This document shows positions 48,907 to 59,081 of a DNA stretch of 64,000 nt, one piece after another. Under the pieces are notes generated by a model. It was not told where the DNA came from, did no database searches, and saw only the letters and a list, made by a program, of their open reading frames with translations. The stretch is from contig JAIWND010000046.1 in the NCBI GenBank assembly GCA_025330725.1, positions 98,488 through 162,487 of the forward strand. Direction: 5' to 3'. The first letter of the stretch is position 1. Every line of letters starts with the position of its first letter. The position numbers and the translations under genes were made by a program. This DNA is from Chlamydoabsidia padenii (Eukaryota; Mucoromycota; Mucoromycetes; Mucorales; Cunninghamellaceae).

Positions 48907-51340
48907 TTACATGACAGCTCTGGCAACTTCATTGGAATCATTGGCTTGGTCGCTTGTGGATGGTGCTTCGCTGGTGTTGATGGCATGTTGTTGATGAGTA
49001 ATATCAGGGAATAAGATCTGATGGATCCTGTTCACAAGAAACATATGCTTACATCTTGTTTCACTTTGGATGAAAGATGGGCATGAGCAACCAATCATCA
49101 TGTTTCCGTCGTTGGTGATGGTGATGTGGTAGACACTTGTGCTTTCCAAATCGAAGGATTTTACCTTGATTATGCCTGGTACATCATTGTTGATTATTTC
49201 CAAGGCATCATCAGTTAATTAAAGACAATGCTTTGTTAAAAAAAAGAATCTTTTTCTGCTGTTAAAAAATCAATTGTTTTACCGTCAATGTTGTTTGCCA
49301 GTCTTCTTCGTCGTTTTTCTGCAATAGTCAACACACCACTTTGGAAAAGAGCACCAGTCTTGACACAATCCGCCATAAAATCAGGGAGCACCATTTCCAT
49401 CAGGACGTACACCAGCACATCGACCCGCTGAGAACAAAGTTTCTGGAGATACACTTCCTTCAAAGTTCGGTGCCAACTTTCGACATAGTTGTTGGTACGG
49501 ATGTCAAAGTCGCACTATTATATCAACATATAAAAAACGACATGGTTTTAAATGTAGGGAAGGTTTTTATTGTCAATACTACACTTTTTATAACATCAAA
49601 ACACTAACCCATCATACAGTATAAAACTACACTAAGGTATTACGTGCTAAGCTATGTTCTATGCCCTCCCCCCCCCGTTCTCCTTCCCACAAGAAACTTA
49701 CCTGCCTCCAAGCCATAGACCTGTTTTCCCTCTTCCCAAGATAGTATCTGTCGAAGTAAACAATCAGGCCAGTAGCATCCCAAATGTCATCCGGAGTGTC
49801 ATTTGCATCATTAAAATCGGCATAAGCGTCTTCAAATTCTGCATCCGTCCGGGCATACATCATAGCAATCATCTGCTTCAGCACTTCATCACGATACACC
49901 TTTCGCTCCGTAGCTGTCGGCCCGGTACCCCCTACGACTTACCACCTGCACCAACTTGACGATATTTTGCCTCCATGCCTTCAAGATATGCCAATGGCAG
50001 AGCACAACCTTTACGTCTTCACCATAAGCTTCCTTGATCCCAGCCATCTCCGCATCAAAGTTGTCGATCATGATTTGCCGAGGTGTGAAGTCCAGATCTT
50101 GACGAAGCCATTCCAACCAAAACTTGACAGGATAAGAGCCAGCATGATTGGTGATCATGAAGCACACGGGCTGACCTTTGCCAGTCGCAGATGACCTGAC
50201 CACCAAAGTGTATAGATGACACTTCACCCCCAGGTTGGAGACGCAAGTACCATGAGTAGAATACATGCATAGGACCCTGCCATCTTTTCGTAGACACTCC
50301 ATTCCACATACACCAAATGAGAGAATGTTAGTAACAATGACATGTGTTTCTGTTTGCTGCTTTAATACTTACATTTAGTTGCCACTCAGAGCAAAAGGCA
50401 AACAAAAACATACCTTCGTCGATGGCATCCAAGTTTTTCGCGAAGCAGTGCCCACCAGATGCAGTAATCTTGGTGTCCCATTTGCCGAGAATGGTTGATA
50501 GATTGTCGTGAAGTCGAGCAACCTTCGTCATATGATTGGTCATCGCATAGTACACTGAGTCATATGTCAAGCGCATCGACTCTTCGATATTGGCGTCGTC
50601 CTCCATATCCAGCATTATTCCAAGGCCTGTAGTGTCTTGACGGAGCAGGTGCTTGATGGTGATCCAATTCATCTTGCTTTCCACCAATTGCTTTAGGTCC
50701 AAGCGAGCATCGCGACTAATAGGAGCAGACGCCATGTTTTCCACACTGCCGGGAACGTGACCAACATGATTCCAATCATATACGACAGTAACAATGGATG
50801 AACCATCCGAAGTCGAAGTCACCTTAATAGATGCGGTACAGCCACATGGAATCGTATCAAACCTGCGATTGACGTTGGTAGATGTCGATGTAGTTGGTTT
50901 GGGTTTAGGATACCGCTGACACTGGTATATCTAAAATTAAATCAATAAGTGCCATCATTAGTGTACTAATTTTTATCATATACTAGACTTACTTCCGAAA
51001 ACACCTTCTTGACGTTACGTCTTTTCACTTGACGGGCAGGCGCATCACTCGCGGAAGATGGGCTGGTTACATCCAATTCATTTGCCGTGTGAGTTTCAGG
51101 AGCCACATATACCGTACCGTCATGGTTTCCAAATAATTCCAAGAAGGCACGGTTTCGTTTTCTAGCCGCTCCATTGGTACGGTTGTAAAAGTCGACATTG
51201 GTGCGTCGCTGTTCACGTTGAAGGAATAAGTCCCAATCACGGCGTGGCATAGTCTTGGTGGAAGGGCATACCGAATCAAAGGGGGTGACAGGACCGGTCG
51301 TGCGTTTGAGCAATTCTAAGGAAGAATGGATAAGAGACAT
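48907..51340 (-). CDS. MULE family 2 transposase, nearly intact, first catalytic Asp replaced
   Basis: Mutator-like transposase. Exon 1 is 51340-50993 and exon 2 is 50930-50373, which contains IPCGCTASIK and YDWNHVGHVPG, a C..C-C..H-H cluster like FLYWCH/WRKY-GCM1 DNA-binding domains. Exon 3 ends near 49,930, and 49,702 and 49,514 bound the next intron. The catalytic core has VLCMYSTHGT, where MULEs normally have Asp before STHG; here it is Tyr. It continues with IMIDNFDAEMAGI (second Asp), LCHWHILKAW and NNYVESWHRTLKE. A SWIM zinc finger, CSCPSFIQSETRCKH, closes the protein. A one-base difference in the G5 run near 49,925 is needed to connect exons, and no clear acceptor leads into the SWIM part. 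It is probably inactive, or two sequence errors exist. Confidence 0.78.
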
Positions 51341-51424
51341 AGTTATGATGATGAGTGGACGATTGTAGGATGAAGAAAGGAAGAAAAGAGAAAAAATTGG
51401 GAGAATAACATTTTTCTAGTCAAG

Positions 51425-51749
51425 CCTTATTCTGAGGTCAACAGGTTCGTAGAGAAATTAGACAATACGACAATAATTACCCTAAAACTGATGTGTACAG
51501 TCCAGAGAAAATAAAGAGAATAAGATGTGTTTTATTGAATTCAACGACCGCTGACTGTATATCAGGGCGGCCGTGAAAGAGTAAAAATGATATAAAAAAA
51601 AGTAACATGATTGAGCAAGCGTTTTGGGAAAACTCCGAAGAGATAAAAACCCAAAAGCCCGACCCACAAAAAAAAACCACTACACTACATCATCCCCACA
51701 CCATCAGGTATCAGCATGATACTACACCAAGAGGAATGCTGATATCCAA
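51425..51749. other. 3' flank of Gypsy integrase, no feature assigned
   Basis: Lies between the MULE family 2 right end and the integrase stop codon. It may contain the Gypsy element's own LTR, but its partner is absent, so this cannot be shown. Confidence 0.4.
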
Positions 51750-51796
51750 TTACTCGCCAAGCATCGCCCCATCCACGACAGATCCGGACGAATTAT

Positions 51797-51801
51797 GCCC
51801 A
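51797..51801. repeat. Target-site duplication of solo LTR 1, left (gccca)
   Basis: Same five bases at 52,312-52,316. Confidence 0.9.
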
Positions 51802-52311
51802 TGTCGTATCAGGCATTACTACCCAACTGTGAAATTAGCTTCTATGAAACTTGACGACTAGAAATAAAGAATCTGACCCTCAAATAAAGTCTCACATACT
51901 TAAGGTAGCATGAGTAATGATGATTTAACTTCCGCTCCCAGAAAAAAAGGAGTCAGGAGACATTTCAAGGTACGATCGCGTTTAGTAATCGACGATATGA
52001 AACCAAACCTATTAAATACTACTTCTTCTTTTCTTCTTCACAATTAAGATCTTTGGTACAATCTTTTACCAATTAAAAAGTTTTCCTTCAACGAAGAGGA
52101 ACAGCAGTCAGATCTATGGGATCTATGCATCTTTCCATTGGTGCCGTGTTAGCCAGTTAGAAATTTATCAACGCCTATATAAGCAGCAGTAGTTTGTCTC
52201 CTCTATTATGTTCATCACTTTTTTATTATTCATTCTTTTAAACAACATAAAAATAAAGGGTAATAACAGTTCTCGTTTATTTTTGTGTTCTTCCCTACCC
52301 TATATACTTCA
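51802..52311 (-). mobile_element. Solo LTR 1 (510 bp)
   Basis: Starts TG and ends CA on the minus strand (tgaagtatataggg ... tgatacgaca), is exactly 510 bp, and is flanked by gccca. It matches LTR 2 (57,606) and LTR 3 (61,064) almost base for base, inverted relative to LTR 2. It contains a TATA-like gcctatataagcag on the plus strand at about 52,173. No internal retroelement region adjoins it, so it is a solo LTR left by recombination. Confidence 0.92.
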
Positions 52312-52316
52312 GCCCA
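52312..52316. repeat. Target-site duplication of solo LTR 1, right (gccca)
   Basis: Pairs with 51,797-51,801. The duplication shows that the LTR is not the native LTR of the interrupted Gypsy element. Confidence 0.9.
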
Positions 52317-53461
52317 CTGCGAGCCACAAACGGTTTTACATGATCCAAGTTCACCAGACGTTTCCATTTCCTTCCAGTCTGCACGTCCACCAAGCTAACC
52401 GTTCGATTTGCATATACGTTCAGTACTCGATACACTTGTGGCTGCCAATTGCCTTCCAATTTGTGATGTCTTATATTCCTTCGTTTCAACACCAATTGAC
52501 CAGCATAGATGCGATCAGTCCCCACAACAATGTCCAGAGCACCTTGACGAGTATCCATACCAACAGCCTGTTCATCCCTCCTTCGTACCAAGCGTTCTAT
52601 TCCCAGACCACGTCCCAGTTGTTGTAAAGGGTCTTGATGAAGCCCCCGGGGCGGCACACCATACAGTAATTCATACGGAGACAAACCAGATTCTATTGAC
52701 GCTTTTGTTCGATATCCATACAGTACCTGTGGAAGCGCACGATCCCATCCAGTCACATCGCCCAGCACTAATTTTCGCAGACCTTGTACCACGACCCCGT
52801 TCAGATGTTCCACTTTTCCATTGGTTGCTGGGTGGTAGGGGGAGGAGAACCTATGTTTGACATTTACCATGGCGACAAACTGGGCTACACATTCGTTGAC
52901 AAAATGAGATCCATTATCTGATTGCAGAATGGTAGGAGGCCCAAAAGTCGAGAAGATTTCTTCATAAAGGAAATCAACAACCAACGATCCCACCGCCTCG
53001 GGAAGAGCTCGAGCTACAGGCCATCCAGACTGATATTCGACTGCCATCAGAAGATAAATATTACCATTGAGAGTTGCAGGGAGTGGACCAACAAAATCGA
53101 TCCCCCACCGTTCGAAGAGGTAATTTACTTCAAACTTCTTCGAGGGATTTGGCTTTACCTTAGGTCCAAAAACCTGGCATTCGTAACAGCTTTGTAAGTA
53201 TCGCTTGGTATCCACATACGCCTTTGGCCACCAGTAAGTAGCATATAACCGAGTCCAAGTAGCCGCCAACCCGAAGTACCCGTGACCGTCGTGTATTTCA
53301 TCCAGTACGCTACCACGTTCTGTCCTAAAGGGAATCTTCACCCAACGGTCCCCCACACTTCTATATAAGTGTCCATCTTCTTCATTGATGACATAATTTT
53401 TCGCACGAGCCACCACCTTTGAGTCCACACCAGCCCACGCCGTCCTTTGTAGATAACGAAA

Positions 53462-53606
53462 TACAGTGCTTCCAAAAAGTAATGTCACAGCCAATCAAAA
53501 TCAATGTCACAGGTCATCTAAAAACAATGTTATTGGTCAGTCAAAATTGATGTCATTGGCTAGTCAAATTGATGTCATTGGCCAACCAAAATTGATGTCG
53601 CTGGTT
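53462..53606 (+). repeat. Tc1/mariner terminus with subterminal repeats
   Basis: tacagtgcttccaaaaag matches 41,367. It is followed by about five imperfect 22-24 bp units built on tcaaaattgatgtcattggc. The TA and CAGT start is typical for Tc1-type ends. The other end of the element was not found, and the hairpin at 53,607 begins where the units stop. Confidence 0.6.
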
Positions 53607-53893
53607 AGGAGGAGTTACAGGTAACAAAGAAATCATCGAGTATATAGAAAAAGTATATCCTCTTATAATACCTACGGAGTGTTACAAGTGCTTTTAGTTT
53701 GTCTTATTCTTTTCTATCTACCATGGACTGTAAAAACTTTCTGGACCAACTTGTCCTAGATGTTTTCCACAGTCCATGGTAGATAGAAAAGAATAAGACA
53801 AACTAAAAGCACTTGTAACACTCCGTAGGTATTATAAGAGGATATACTTTTTCTATATACTCGATGATTTCTTTGTTACCTGTAACTCCTCCT
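53607..53893. repeat. Hairpin 1: perfect inverted repeat, 125-bp arms
   Basis: Arms 53,607-53,731 and 53,769-53,893 are perfect reverse complements around a 37-bp spacer. Ends read aggaggagttacagg. TTA precedes ggagg on the left and follows cctcc on the right, compatible with a 3-bp target duplication of PIF/Harbinger type. Looks like a foldback MITE. Confidence 0.9.
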
Positions 53894-53932
53894 TAATATA
53901 GTCGATGATTTTTTAAAACAATCGATAGAACA

Positions 53933-55303
53933 TCAATCACGGGTTGCTTGCCAGTATTCATCTATCAGATCATCAGCATTCAGGTCTTTGGCGCGAACCC
54001 AAGAGTTTTCCGATGATGGATATCCTTTCCACTTGACATGATATTTCCTATGCTTCGATGTACCTTTATGCCCAAGAATACACTCTACCTCATAGTTATC
54101 ATCATCCTGATCCGATGTAACGTCTTGTTCAGACAAGCCCATAATAAGAAACTGCTCTTGTAACCTTTGTAAGCTATTGGCATCCTCTATCTTCTTCTCG
54201 ATGTTGACGGTTATTTCTACTGAGGAACCATCTGTAGTAGAACCATTAAAGTCAAAACCAGTTTGTTCCCATAGGGAGTGGTGGGGTCTCAATGGCATGT
54301 TCAACATCTGCACAAAGTTCTTGATGTTGAGAAGAAGGCAAGAAAGTTGTAATTGTACTACAAATGTATCCAGAGTATTCACCCTGATTGGACTTCCATT
54401 ACCAAACTTACAAAAAGTAGACACCAACTCACCAAATTTTGCTTCTATACTAGAACGGAAACTACCAAACATATTATTGTACAATGTCTCCGAGTCGGTA
54501 AGAGGAATACCGGTTGATTTACGAATAGGACAGCAAAAATTCTTATCCGATAAACTGGGAGCATCATGGAGAAGTTGGTTGATAAATTGGGTATACCCAC
54601 CATCAAGAGCAATACAATCCACAGCATGGATCTTTCGTTCGATGTCCATTTGCAGAAACATAGTACCATCGTTGTAATCACGACAAGGAAAAGAATCGGA
54701 TACAAACAAGATCATGCCATTAATATCCATACACACTTGAGTTCTAAAACCAGATTTCTTAAACTTGTATGAATACATAGAAGCACTACTTTCCCCACGG
54801 TAGGATGCACGAGTGTCATGTCCATCGAGCATAAGAGTAACATGGCGAAACTCGGTAGGATTCTTCTGCATGGCACTTAACAACCTAATTCGTATATTAG
54901 AAAACATCGAGGACATCATCTTCCGTATCATCCTTGATAGTTCTGCACCACGTTTCTCGTAGAACTCTTTATGTAGTTGATGGAAACTACTTTTAGGCAT
55001 GAACTGCTCCATATCGGACATAGAGCACCCAGTCAACAAGTGGTAGAGCAGCAGTAAACCCTTCTCGACATTGCGGTATGGACCACTATAGTCGTGGGCA
55101 CCAAACAGAACCACTAGAAAGAAAAACACCGGAATCACCCCAAGACGTTGGAGTACCTTTTCCTTTACCATGCCAATAGATGGTATATCTTTCAACGTCG
55201 TACGATGGTACTTGGATTTTTTTGTCGTTGGCCATTCGCTATCGATGAACGACCATTGCTTGTTGATAAGCTCTTGAAATTGGACAGCGAGATCGTTATT
55301 CAT
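53933..55303 (-). CDS. PIF/Harbinger-like DDE transposase fused to a C-terminal chromodomain
   Basis: Intact single ORF of 456 codons. The DDE fold shows TLMLDGHDTR (first Asp), CIALDGGYTQFINQL (second Asp) and SSIEAKFGELVSTF (candidate Glu), in the DDE_Tnp_4 order. The last ~60 residues are a chromodomain: YEVECILGHKG, YHVKWKGYPSSENSW and a helix NADDLIDEYW, with aromatic-cage positions Y, W and W. A chromodomain could steer insertion to methylated-histone chromatin, as known for chromovirus integrases; here that is inference. The stop codon lies 40 bp from hairpin 1. The neighbouring zinc-knuckle ORF (55,608-56,363) on the same strand may be the element's second protein. No terminal repeats for the whole element were identified. 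Confidence 0.8.
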   Translation of the reverse strand: MNNDLAVQFQELINKQWSFIDSEWPTTKKSKYHRTTLKDIPSIGMVKEKVLQRLGVIPVFFFLVVLFGAHDYSGPYRNVEKGLLLLYHLLTGCSMSDMEQFMPKSSFHQLHKEFYEKRGAELSRMIRKMMSSMFSNIRIRLLSAMQKNPTEFRHVTLMLDGHDTRASYRGESSASMYSYKFKKSGFRTQVCMDINGMILFVSDSFPCRDYNDGTMFLQMDIERKIHAVDCIALDGGYTQFINQLLHDAPSLSDKNFCCPIRKSTGIPLTDSETLYNNMFGSFRSSIEAKFGELVSTFCKFGNGSPIRVNTLDTFVVQLQLSCLLLNIKNFVQMLNMPLRPHHSLWEQTGFDFNGSTTDGSSVEITVNIEKKIEDANSLQRLQEQFLIMGLSEQDVTSDQDDDNYEVECILGHKGTSKHRKYHVKWKGYPSSENSWVRAKDLNADDLIDEYWQATRD

Positions 55304-55607
55304 GGTATATATAATATTTAGTTACCTTGAACATAGGTGAGTGACTCCATTCAAACCGCTAACATCTTCAATGTCAGCCAAGAAATTGGCATACTCTCGG
55401 TGCCTTTCGGCGACGGTAGACTCGTATCGCCTAGAGTCAACTCGGCGTCACGCAATTGGATTGCATGAATGGCATATACTGTACTTTAGTAAAACAAAAG
55501 TAGTACAGTAAAAAACATACTGTAATATAACATACATAACATAAGGCACGTAGTAGGGCATAAATCATAGGTTGCATACGGTACTGTAATGTTACCGAAC
55601 ATTAGCA
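55304..55607. other. Gap between two same-strand ORFs
   Basis: Contains repeated tactgta/tacagta pieces at 55,478-55,590. Could be a promoter of the transposase. No ORF. Confidence 0.4.
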
Positions 55608-56363
55608 TTATTGCTTATTAGATGCAACATACTTCTGGAGCCAGACTTTATGATCCTCGATTTCCTCCGGGATCTTGCTGATACGTTCAGCAGTATACTT
55701 ATACGAGTTTTCCATGGCCGAGTAATCATTGACAAGGTAATGGAACAGATCGTCAAACATACTGTACTTAATCTTCTTCTTTCTCTTGATATAATCCAAT
55801 ACCTTGTCACACTTCTCGAAGACCTCCGTATGGGCCTCAAATACTCCGGGCGACCCCATCGACTCGTTGGTGTAGCACCAAGAGGCCAGCGAAGACTTGA
55901 TAGATTGTACGACTTCACTGGAGTACACTTCAGGTGTATAGTCGCAGTCCACAACGGTAATCTCACGAGAGCGTTTGGCCTTCTTTGCCTTCTTATGCTT
56001 GCGATGCTTACGTTGCTTTTTCTTGTGTCTTTTTTCTGGAACTCGAGGCGCAACCTCAGCCTCAGATTCAGATGCCAATGCATCATCCTCGAGTTCCGAC
56101 ATTTCATCGCTAGATGCCACATGTGGTTCATCCTCGATGACAGGAGGCCCATGCTGGAAACAAAACTTGCATCCAGCTGGTGCCTTGCGACTGCAAGCAG
56201 TGCCACGGGCAGTGGTGCCACGGCACATGTTGCCTACTTTGCGCACCTTTTTGGTAATGCTCTTCGTAATCGACTGCTCGACCAAGGGATCTACAACCAA
56301 CAACTTGTGCTTGGCAAGCTTCTCAAACACAGTCTTAATAACAAGTTCAACATTCATCATCAT
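55608..56363 (-). CDS. Basic zinc-knuckle protein, probable partner of the transposase
   Basis: 251 codons from the first of three ATGs at 56,363. The frame is open further upstream but without ATG. A compact Cys/His motif CRGTTARGTACSRK then CKFCFQH is the C-C-C-H pattern of small knuckles found in phage, virus and transposon proteins. An acidic stretch (SDEMSELEDDALASESEAE) and a strongly Lys/Arg-rich segment follow, possibly nuclear localisation or nucleic-acid binding. The C-terminal half is helical (YSMFDDLFHYLVNDYSAMEN). It is uninterrupted, which with the intact transposase next door suggests a young element. Function not known. Confidence 0.6.
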   Translation of the reverse strand: MMMNVELVIKTVFEKLAKHKLLVVDPLVEQSITKSITKKVRKVGNMCRGTTARGTACSRKAPAGCKFCFQHGPPVIEDEPHVASSDEMSELEDDALASESEAEVAPRVPEKRHKKKQRKHRKHKKAKKAKRSREITVVDCDYTPEVYSSEVVQSIKSSLASWCYTNESMGSPGVFEAHTEVFEKCDKVLDYIKRKKKIKYSMFDDLFHYLVNDYSAMENSYKYTAERISKIPEEIEDHKVWLQKYVASNKQ

Positions 56364-56543
56364 CTTAATGTGCAAAATTTTCGTACGTGTATTAACCAGT
56401 ACAAAACAAAATTGGATCACAAAAAAATCATTTTTGTATTTTTTTCCCTCGAAGCGAAATTGGCATTTACTCACGGTCTATCATGAGCGTTTTGACCTTG
56501 ATATTTTTGCCATAAATCTCACCGACTGGTTACAAATGTTATC

Positions 56544-56830
56544 AAGGAGGATGATTAGCAGAAGTATAATATAAAACATATTTTTAAAACATAAACCTTC
56601 CATAAGAAAGGTATCATTCAGATAACCGTGGTGAGGTAGAGCCACTGAAAAAGATCTGGATGTCTAAACTCGGTCAACTTAAACGGCGACGTCCGAAATG
56701 TTGGTCCCATACATCCAGATCTTTTTCAGTGGCTCTACCTCACCACGGTTATCTGAATGATACCTTTCTTATGGAAGGTTTATGTTTTAAAAATATGTTT
56801 TATATTATACTTCTGCTAATCATCCTCCTT
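56544..56830. repeat. Hairpin 2: perfect inverted repeat, 120-bp arms
   Basis: Arms 56,544-56,663 and 56,711-56,830 are perfect reverse complements with a 47-bp spacer. Ends read aaggaggatgattagc. The arm sequence is unrelated to hairpins 1 and 3 apart from the terminal ggagg. Located about 130 bp before the Tc1 transposase start. Confidence 0.9.
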
Positions 56831-57600
56831 AGCTAAAATTAATGAAAATCAATTTCGTCGGTTGCTTAGAAATCATCTCCTCGTGATTCTTGGCAGCCGA
56901 AAAAATATTAAAAGAGAGCGAGTATTTTTTTCCTATGTGTTTTTTCTTTTTCAATTCAACATGAGTACAATATTTCTATATGAAGATGGGCAGGGGAATG
57001 TTATTGATGAGAATGGTGGTCCTGAGCCCATGGACTACATTGTTGATCAGAATGAATTTATCGTTGAGACTATTACTACTCATACAGAGTACCTGGGAAA
57101 TGCAGTCTCCAATGAGGCTTCTTTGACATGCCCGATGTTAGAAAAACCAAAAAATGAAGATATTCATATGAAGGAGGCAAAACCAAAACGAGAGTATGTG
57201 CGTTATACAGTTCAGGATAAGGCTAGGTTTTTCGATCTGAAGATTGAAAAATGTATGACTGCATCAGCTGCAGCAAAGCAGTTGGGCATTCACCCTCGAA
57301 CGGCGTATAGGTGGGTTAGCAAGTATAATTCATGCCCTGACAGTATTTTTGAGAGCTGTAAAAAAGCAGGTCGTAAGTGCATCTTAACTGAAGAGCATAA
57401 AACGACTGTTATCAACTTCATTGATACTAATCCCTCTGCTACTGTTGTTGAAGTGACTGAGCATTTATTGCAGCAATTTCATGATCTTAAAGTATCACGT
57501 AGCACTGTTAATAACTTTATGAGACGTGAATGCAACCTTTCGTTGAAAAAAGCAGATTTTCATTCTATTGAGAGAAACAGTCTAGCAAAGATTGATGAGC

Positions 57601-57605
57601 GGTAC
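57601..57605. repeat. Target-site duplication of solo LTR 2, left (ggtac)
   Basis: Repeated at 58,116-58,120. Confidence 0.93.
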
Positions 57606-58115
57606 TGAAGTATATAGGGTAGGGAAGAACACAAAAATAAACGAGAACTGTTATTACCCTTTATTTTTATGTTGTTTAAAGAAATGAATAATAAAAAAGT
57701 GATGAACATAATAGAGGAGACAAACTACTGCTGCTTATATAGGCGTTGATAAATTTCTAACTGGCTAACACGGCACCAATGGAAAGATGCATAGATCCCA
57801 TAGATCTGACTGCTGTTCCTCTTCGTTGAAGGAAAACTTTTTAATTGGTAAAAGATTGTACCAAAGATCTTAATTGTGAAGAAGAAAAGAAGAAGTAGTA
57901 TTTAATAGGTTTGGTTTCATATCATCGATTACTAAACGCGATCGTACCTTGAAATGTCTCCTGACTCCTTTTTTTCTGGGAGCGGAAGTTAAATCATCAT
58001 TACTCATGCTACCTTAAGTATGTGAGACTTTATTTGAGGGTCAGATTCTTTATTTCTAGTCGTCAAGTTTCATAGAAGCTAATTTTACAGTTGGGTAGTA
58101 ATGCCTGATACGACA
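57606..58115 (+). mobile_element. Solo LTR 2 (510 bp)
   Basis: TG...CA element of exactly 510 bp flanked by ggtac, inserted in the Tc1 transposase reading frame. Almost identical to LTRs 1 and 3. Confidence 0.95.
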
Positions 58116-58120
58116 GGTAC
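58116..58120. repeat. Target-site duplication of solo LTR 2, right (ggtac)
   Basis: Pairs with 57,601-57,605. Confidence 0.93.
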
Positions 58121-59081
58121 AATTGGGTATGTAAATGGGAAAATACATACATGAACTTTCTGACGAATTGCGTGTTTCTTGATGAGTCTGCTTTTGATAT
58201 TAATATGAAACGCTCTAGAGCTTGGTCCAAAAAAGGTACTCGTGCTATTGTTACCAGGCCTACTACAAGAGCAAATACGACGTCTATATTGGGCGCGATT
58301 TCTGCCTCGGGTTTGATAACCGTCGGGGTAAAAAAACCTAGACCTGCAAAGAAGAGAAAGGCTGATGGATACATAAGCTCAGGAACAGTAACAGGTCACT
58401 ACATTAGTTTCTTAAAAACGACCCTTGATGAAATGGACAAACATCCACATATGAAAGGTCACTATATTGTTATGGATAATGCACCCATTCACACGCATGA
58501 AAACATAAAGAAGTACATTGAGTATCGAGGATATAAATGTGTGTATCTTCCTGCCTACTCTCCTGAGCTTAACCCAATTGAACAATTCTGGGCAGTGGCA
58601 AAGAGTAAGGTTAAGCGTCATAGGTTTTTGCAGGAAGACACTTTGTCCAAGAGGATTACAGAGGCCTGCAATAGTGTGAACCAAAGTCATTTCAAAGGAT
58701 TTGTCTCGCATTCTTACAACTGTTGGGATAAATGCAGAAACAAAGAGCCCATGTAATGGTCTCAACAATCCAGCGATTAAACCAAAAAAAAAAATATTAT
58801 TTAAGATACATCTATCGATTATCTACCGACACATCGAACTCAAAATATCAGGCTAAAATGTGCATTGCTGCATTACAACAGGATGCATTGAACAATTGTG
58901 GTAAAGGTTATAATAATAATAATAATAAAAGACGGAACGATCATAAGGTAAGGCATAAAGTAAGGCAGGTAAGGCAGTTCCCACAACCATCATGTGACGT
59001 GCTGAAAAAAAAGTAACCCCCCCTTTTTTTTGTTTTGAACTTCCAATCGCCTCTTTCTTCAACCACTTGCCTACTTTCGTG

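Larger units (their letters stand above)
47976..51421 (-). mobile_element. MULE family 2 element with about 60-bp terminal inverted repeats
   Basis: 47,976-48,034 is repeated in inverted form at about 51,358-51,421. The shared core is gttattctcccaatttttt, followed by cttttcttcctttcttcatcctacaat. Between them lies one multi-exon MULE transposase gene, starting about 80 bp inside the right end. The left 870 bp (48,035-48,906) is non-coding. Target duplications are not clear. Confidence 0.78.
51750..53461 (-). pseudogene. Ty3/Gypsy integrase fragment interrupted by a solo LTR
   Basis: C-terminal pol fragment of an LTR retrotransposon. The HHCC zinc domain (HDGHGYFGLA, CYECQVFGPK) is followed by the catalytic core: WGIDFVGPLPA (Asp), LQSDNGSHF (Asp), YHPATNGKVEHLNG (Glu). 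A GPF/GPY-like end follows (LVNLDHVKPFV). A 510-bp solo LTR sits inside the last codons (51,802-52,311). Beyond it the frame continues for about 17 codons to a TAA at 51,752-51,750. The 5' side is cut by a Tc1-type terminus at 53,462, so protease, RT and RNase H are missing. No chromodomain is present. Confidence 0.88.
56961..58756 (+). pseudogene. Tc1-type (DD34E) transposase interrupted by solo LTR 2
   Basis: The first part (56,961-57,605) holds an N-terminal helix-turn-helix (SAAAKQLGIHPRTAYRW) and a second DNA-binding helix region (VSRSTVNNFM). The second part (58,121-58,756) holds the catalytic core: CVFLDESAF, YIVMDNAPIH and YSPELNPIEQFW. There are 34 residues between the second Asp and the Glu. 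Ignoring the LTR and one duplicated ggtac, the two parts are in frame and total 426 codons without a stop. The gene was therefore intact when the LTR landed. Same family as the copy at 63.1 kb. Confidence 0.92.

Noticed and set aside
51802..53494. Integrase plus adjacent 510-bp LTR read as one Gypsy element with its own 3' LTR
   Set aside because: gccca flanks the LTR on both sides and the integrase frame continues beyond it, so the LTR is a later independent insertion.
55611..56486. 291-codon plus-strand ORF
   Set aside because: It is antisense to the zinc-knuckle ORF; its composition follows from the Lys/Arg-rich minus-strand gene and it has no motif of its own.
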